Below, in pieces: positions 60,884 to 64,000 of a DNA stretch of 64,000 nt (its first letter is position 1; the number at the start of each line of letters is the position of its first letter). Both the position numbers and the translations under genes were made by a program. The stretch covers positions 22,363-86,362 of the forward strand of contig NZ_JAFFZN010000033.1 of the NCBI RefSeq assembly GCF_017676385.1. The letters run 5' to 3'. Below the pieces are notes generated by a model. That model was not told where the DNA came from and did not search any database. It was given only the letters and a program-made list of their open reading frames with translations. The DNA comes from Streptomyces spirodelae. GTDB lineage: Bacteria; Actinomycetota; Actinomycetes; Streptomycetales; Streptomycetaceae.

Positions 60884-62518
60884 CTACTCCTCGGTACCGC
60901 TGTTGGTGCCGGTGTCGCCCGACCCGCCGTTGCCGCCCTGGCTGTCGCCCCCGGCGTTGTCGCCATCGGAAGGCGGCGACTGGCTGTTGGTCGGCTTGCC
61001 GCCGTCGCCGCCGTCGCCCGACCCGCCGTCGTTGCCGCCGCCCTCCGTCTGGCTCGGGTCGCCGGTCTCCGAGGGCTGCGTCTGGCTCGGCTGCGTCTGG
61101 CTCGGATACGACTGCGAGGGCCGGTCGCTCGGCGTCCAGTCGCCGGTGCCGTCCGAGGTGCCCGGTTGCTCCTGCTCGGTCTCCGTGGGAGTGGCCGACG
61201 GCTCCTTGGAGGGCTTGTTCTTCTCCGACTGGGACGTGCTCGGCTTGGTGTTGTCGGGCTTGTCGCCCTTGCCGTTGTTGGCGCTGAGCGCGTAGAAGAT
61301 GCCGCCCGCTATGGCGATCACCGCGAGAAAGGCGACCAGCGCGTACCGTACGCCCTTGCCGCCACCGCCACCGCGACCGCGACCGCCGCTGCCGCCGCGC
61401 CGGGGCCCGCCGTCGAAGCCGCCGTCGTCGTCCCGGGGGCCGGCCAGCAGCGGAGCGCCCATCTGCGAGGTGTCCGAGTGCGAGGGGTGCGGCCGCGCAC
61501 CCGCCCCCGCGACGCCCATGACCTGTGTCGAGCCCCCGGTGTGCGCCGCCGGACCGGTGTTCCACAGGCCGCCGGTGTGGCTTCCCTGCTCATGCAGCAT
61601 CTGCAGCGCGTACTGCGTCAGCCCGCGCATCTCCTCGGCCGACTGGAACCGGTCGTCCGGGTCCTTGGCCAGCGCCCGCATCACCAGGCCGTCCAGCTCC
61701 GGCGGCACCGCGTCCGAGACCTCGGACGGCAGCACCGGGTCGTCCTGGACGTGCTGGTAGACGACCGACAGCGGCGTCTCTCCGGTGAACGGGGGACGCC
61801 GGGTCAGCAGTTCGTACAGCAGACAGCCGGTGGCGTACAGATCGGAGCGGGTGTCGACGGTCTTGCCGAGCGCCTGCTCGGGGGAGAGGTACTGCGGGGT
61901 GCCCATCACCATGCCGGTCTGCGTCATGGTGTTGGAGGCGCCATGCATGGCGCGGGCGATGCCGAAGTCCATCACCTTGACCGCGCCGTCCCGCGTGATG
62001 ATCACGTTGGCGGGCTTGATGTCGCGGTGCACGATGCCGTGCTGGTGGCTGTAGGCCAGCGCGTCCAGCACCCCGGAGACGATGACCAGCGCCTGGTCCG
62101 GCGGCGGTGCGTCGGCGTTGAGCAGCAGATCGCGGATCGTGCTGCCCTCGACCAGCTCCATCACCATGTACGGAGTGACGTTGCCGCCGATGAACTCCTC
62201 GCCGGAGTCGTAGACCGCGACGACGGAGTGGTGGTTGAGGCCCGCGACGGACTGCGCCTCGCGCGTGAAGCGCGCCTTGGAGATGGGGTCCTCGGCCAGG
62301 TCCGAGCGCATCAGCTTGACCGCGACCGTACGACCGAGGCGCAGGTCCTCGGCGCCGAACACCTCGGCCATGCCACCACGGCCGAGGCGGTGCGTCAGGC
62401 GGTACCTGCCGTCACCTACCAGGCCGTTGTTGCCCCACAATTCCGGCGAATCGGGCAGGGAGCCGCCGCCCGTCGCGTCGGGGTCCGAAGGGCCCCCGGC
62501 GGCTTGCGTCTGTGCCAT
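60884..62518 (-). CDS. membrane Ser/Thr protein kinase (PknB-like, no PASTA)
   Basis: 544 residues from ATG 62518, after GCGAGGACTG. Kinase domain about 40-300: G-R-G-G-M-A-E-V-F, V-A-V-K-L-M, H-R-D-I-K-P-A-N, D-F-G-I-A-R and G-T-P-Q-Y-L-S-P-E-Q. A Gly/Arg-rich juxtamembrane segment precedes one transmembrane helix (about 390-412). The outer ~132 residues are Ser/Thr/Pro/Gly-rich with S-Q-T-Q-P repeats, not PASTA domains, so the sensor is probably a flexible or glycosylated stalk. Divergent from a second kinase. Confidence 0.92.
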   Translation of the reverse strand: MAQTQAAGGPSDPDATGGGSLPDSPELWGNNGLVGDGRYRLTHRLGRGGMAEVFGAEDLRLGRTVAVKLMRSDLAEDPISKARFTREAQSVAGLNHHSVVAVYDSGEEFIGGNVTPYMVMELVEGSTIRDLLLNADAPPPDQALVIVSGVLDALAYSHQHGIVHRDIKPANVIITRDGAVKVMDFGIARAMHGASNTMTQTGMVMGTPQYLSPEQALGKTVDTRSDLYATGCLLYELLTRRPPFTGETPLSVVYQHVQDDPVLPSEVSDAVPPELDGLVMRALAKDPDDRFQSAEEMRGLTQYALQMLHEQGSHTGGLWNTGPAAHTGGSTQVMGVAGAGARPHPSHSDTSQMGAPLLAGPRDDDGGFDGGPRRGGSGGRGRGGGGGKGVRYALVAFLAVIAIAGGIFYALSANNGKGDKPDNTKPSTSQSEKNKPSKEPSATPTETEQEQPGTSDGTGDWTPSDRPSQSYPSQTQPSQTQPSETGDPSQTEGGGNDGGSGDGGDGGKPTNSQSPPSDGDNAGGDSQGGNGGSGDTGTNSGTEE

Positions 62519-62968
62519 CAGTCCTCGCCGTCGATTCGAATCCGCGGGCTTGCGCGCGGTGGATACTCCCCCCAAGGAGGCTACAGGCACGCGGGGGGTG
62601 GAATGGGTGGGACGGAATACCGAAGCCAAGGAGTGGTCATCCAACAAGCTGAGAGGCGCCCCCGCAAGTCGGTCTCAAGAACGTCACAACAACCCCTCAC
62701 GGCCGCCCCCGCGCCCTCTCCGCCGCAGCCCCGCGACATCCCTCGCGCACACCCTGCGCGCACCCTGAGCACAGCCGCTGAGCGGCACCCTCTACGCTCG
62801 TGGAACCGTCCGGGGCACCGCTCGCGAAGGGCGTATGCGCATTCGGTCACGGAACGGGCAACGAACTTGACGTGACCGAACCCCCGGGCAAACTTGGGCC
62901 AGTATCAGGGTCAAGGATCACTCAACGTACCTGCACGGGGGCAGCGCCGCCGAGGGGGAAGCAGTCAG
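62519..62968. other. divergent promoter region of two kinase genes
   Basis: 450 bp with no plausible ORF. Possible promoter-like TTGACG at 62868-62873, but no convincing -10 at standard spacing. No dyad or RNA noticed. Confidence 0.5.
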
Positions 62969-64000
62969 ATGAGCGACGACGGCGCACAGGCGGCCGGCAA
63001 CTACTTGGGCCGCATGGTCGGCGGGGGGCGTTTCCAGCTCCGTTCACTGCTCGGCGCCGGCGGGATGGCCTCCGTCTATCTCGCCTACGACTCCGTGCTC
63101 GACCGGCAGGTCGCGGTCAAGACGCTGCACACCGAACTCGGCCGGGAACAGTCCTTCCGCGAGCGGTTCCGCCGCGAGGCGCAGTCCGTCGCCAAGCTGA
63201 CGCACACCAACATCGTCTCCGTCTTCGACTCCGGTGAGGACGAGATCGACGGCGCCCTGGTGCCGTACATCGTCATGGAGTACGTCGAGGGCAAGCCGCT
63301 GCGCACCGTACTGGACGAGGACATCGCCCAGTACGGCGCGATGCCGGCCGACAAGGCGCTGAAGATCACCGGCGATGTGCTGGCGGCCCTCGAGGTCAGC
63401 CACGAGATGGGCCTCGTGCACCGGGACATCAAGCCCGGAAACGTGATGCTCACCAAGCGTGGCGTGGTCAAGGTCATGGACTTCGGCATCGCGCGCGCCA
63501 TGCAGTCCGGTGTGACATCCATGACACAGACCGGCATGGTCGTCGGCACCCCGCAGTACCTCTCGCCGGAACAGGCCCTCGGCCGCGGCGTGGACGCCCG
63601 CTCCGACCTGTACTCGGTCGGCATCATGCTCTTCGAGCTGCTCACCGGGCGGCTGCCGTTCGACGCCGACTCCCCGCTGGCCATCGCCTACGCGCACGTC
63701 CAGGAGGAGCCGCCCACGCCCTCCTCCATCAACCAGTCCATCCCCCCGGCGGTGGACGCGCTGGTCGCCCGCACCCTGAAGAAGAACCCCAACGAGCGCT
63801 TCCCGTCGGCCGAAGCGATGCACGACGAGTGCACCCGCATCGGCGGCTCCGGCGTCGCGGCCGGGGCCTCGCCCATCATCATCAGCGGCGGTCCGCCCGC
63901 CAACAGCGGCGCCGGCGTGGGCCAGGCCGTCTTCCCGCCGGTCGACGCGGGCTCCCAGCCGCAGCAGGGCGGGGTGCAGACGCCGTACCAGCCGCAGGGG
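62969..64000 (+). CDS. Ser/Thr protein kinase (partial)
   Basis: First 344 residues; continues past the right edge. Kinase domain about 15-290: L-G-A-G-G-M-A-S-V-Y, V-A-V-K-T-L, H-R-D-I-K-P-G-N, D-F-G-I-A-R and G-T-P-Q-Y-L-S-P-E-Q-A-L-G, close to the neighbouring kinase, so the two may be ancient duplicates. After it begins a Gly/Pro/Gln-rich region. Whether a transmembrane helix follows is unseen. GAGGGGGAAG precedes the ATG. Confidence 0.92.
   Translation, partial: MSDDGAQAAGNYLGRMVGGGRFQLRSLLGAGGMASVYLAYDSVLDRQVAVKTLHTELGREQSFRERFRREAQSVAKLTHTNIVSVFDSGEDEIDGALVPYIVMEYVEGKPLRTVLDEDIAQYGAMPADKALKITGDVLAALEVSHEMGLVHRDIKPGNVMLTKRGVVKVMDFGIARAMQSGVTSMTQTGMVVGTPQYLSPEQALGRGVDARSDLYSVGIMLFELLTGRLPFDADSPLAIAYAHVQEEPPTPSSINQSIPPAVDALVARTLKKNPNERFPSAEAMHDECTRIGGSGVAAGASPIIISGGPPANSGAGVGQAVFPPVDAGSQPQQGGVQTPYQPQG

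Overview
The window is about 72% GC chromosomal DNA. Gene content, strong third-position GC bias, GTG starts, and families such as long Tat-exported PhoX, mycothiol-dependent isomerase and WXG100-headed long proteins point to a Streptomyces or close streptomycete. I found no tRNA, rRNA, CRISPR array, integrase or transposase. Most of it reads as chromosome-arm or core DNA with accessory patches.

Layout. 1-2717: a xanthine dehydrogenase operon (xdhA then xdhB, running off the left edge). 3299-9687: scattered single genes: a DUF2231 membrane protein, a Phd-like fusion, a secreted FG-GAP protein, a membrane protein, an Fpg/Nei glycosylase and a flavin amine oxidase/desaturase-like enzyme. 9932-16075: the most unusual part, a tandemly duplicated two-gene cassette, each copy with a small helical protein and a ~780-residue protein headed by a W-x-G helical hairpin; both resemble type VII (ESX-like) secretion substrates. 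16103-19884: a second molybdo-flavoenzyme in PaoABC arrangement, preceded by a DinB protein.

20523-23386: small genes around an XRE/TPR regulator, including a probably frameshifted gene at a G8 run. 23389-27045: a K+ channel and a gluconate module (gntR divergent from gntK-gntP). 27085-31284: an ABC transporter plus two-component system in one overlapping operon. 31553-36358: CorA, a type II NADH dehydrogenase and PhoX behind a PHO box. 36558-41281: a small Cys protein, metG, Uma2 and aspS. 41400-44607: a PAS-GAF-SpoIIE-ATPase phosphatase and an SseB protein. 44725-48405: acyl-CoA dehydrogenase, M18 aminopeptidase and a small membrane protein. 48444-52171: a thioredoxin-NHL protein, a carbon-nitrogen hydrolase and a mycothiol-dependent isomerase family protein. 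52291-54326: a GntR-MFS pair. 54437-58458: a 2-oxoacid dehydrogenase E1alpha-E1beta-E2 operon whose E1alpha carries a histone-H1-like basic tail. 58853-end: a response regulator, an APH-fold protein and two divergent Ser/Thr kinases, the second cut by the right edge.

Recurring themes are short tandem repeats that sit inside genes or across stop codons, a dispersed intergenic repeat seen at about six sites, and several well-formed dyads upstream of regulators. All functions are assigned by reading the translations; no database search was run.
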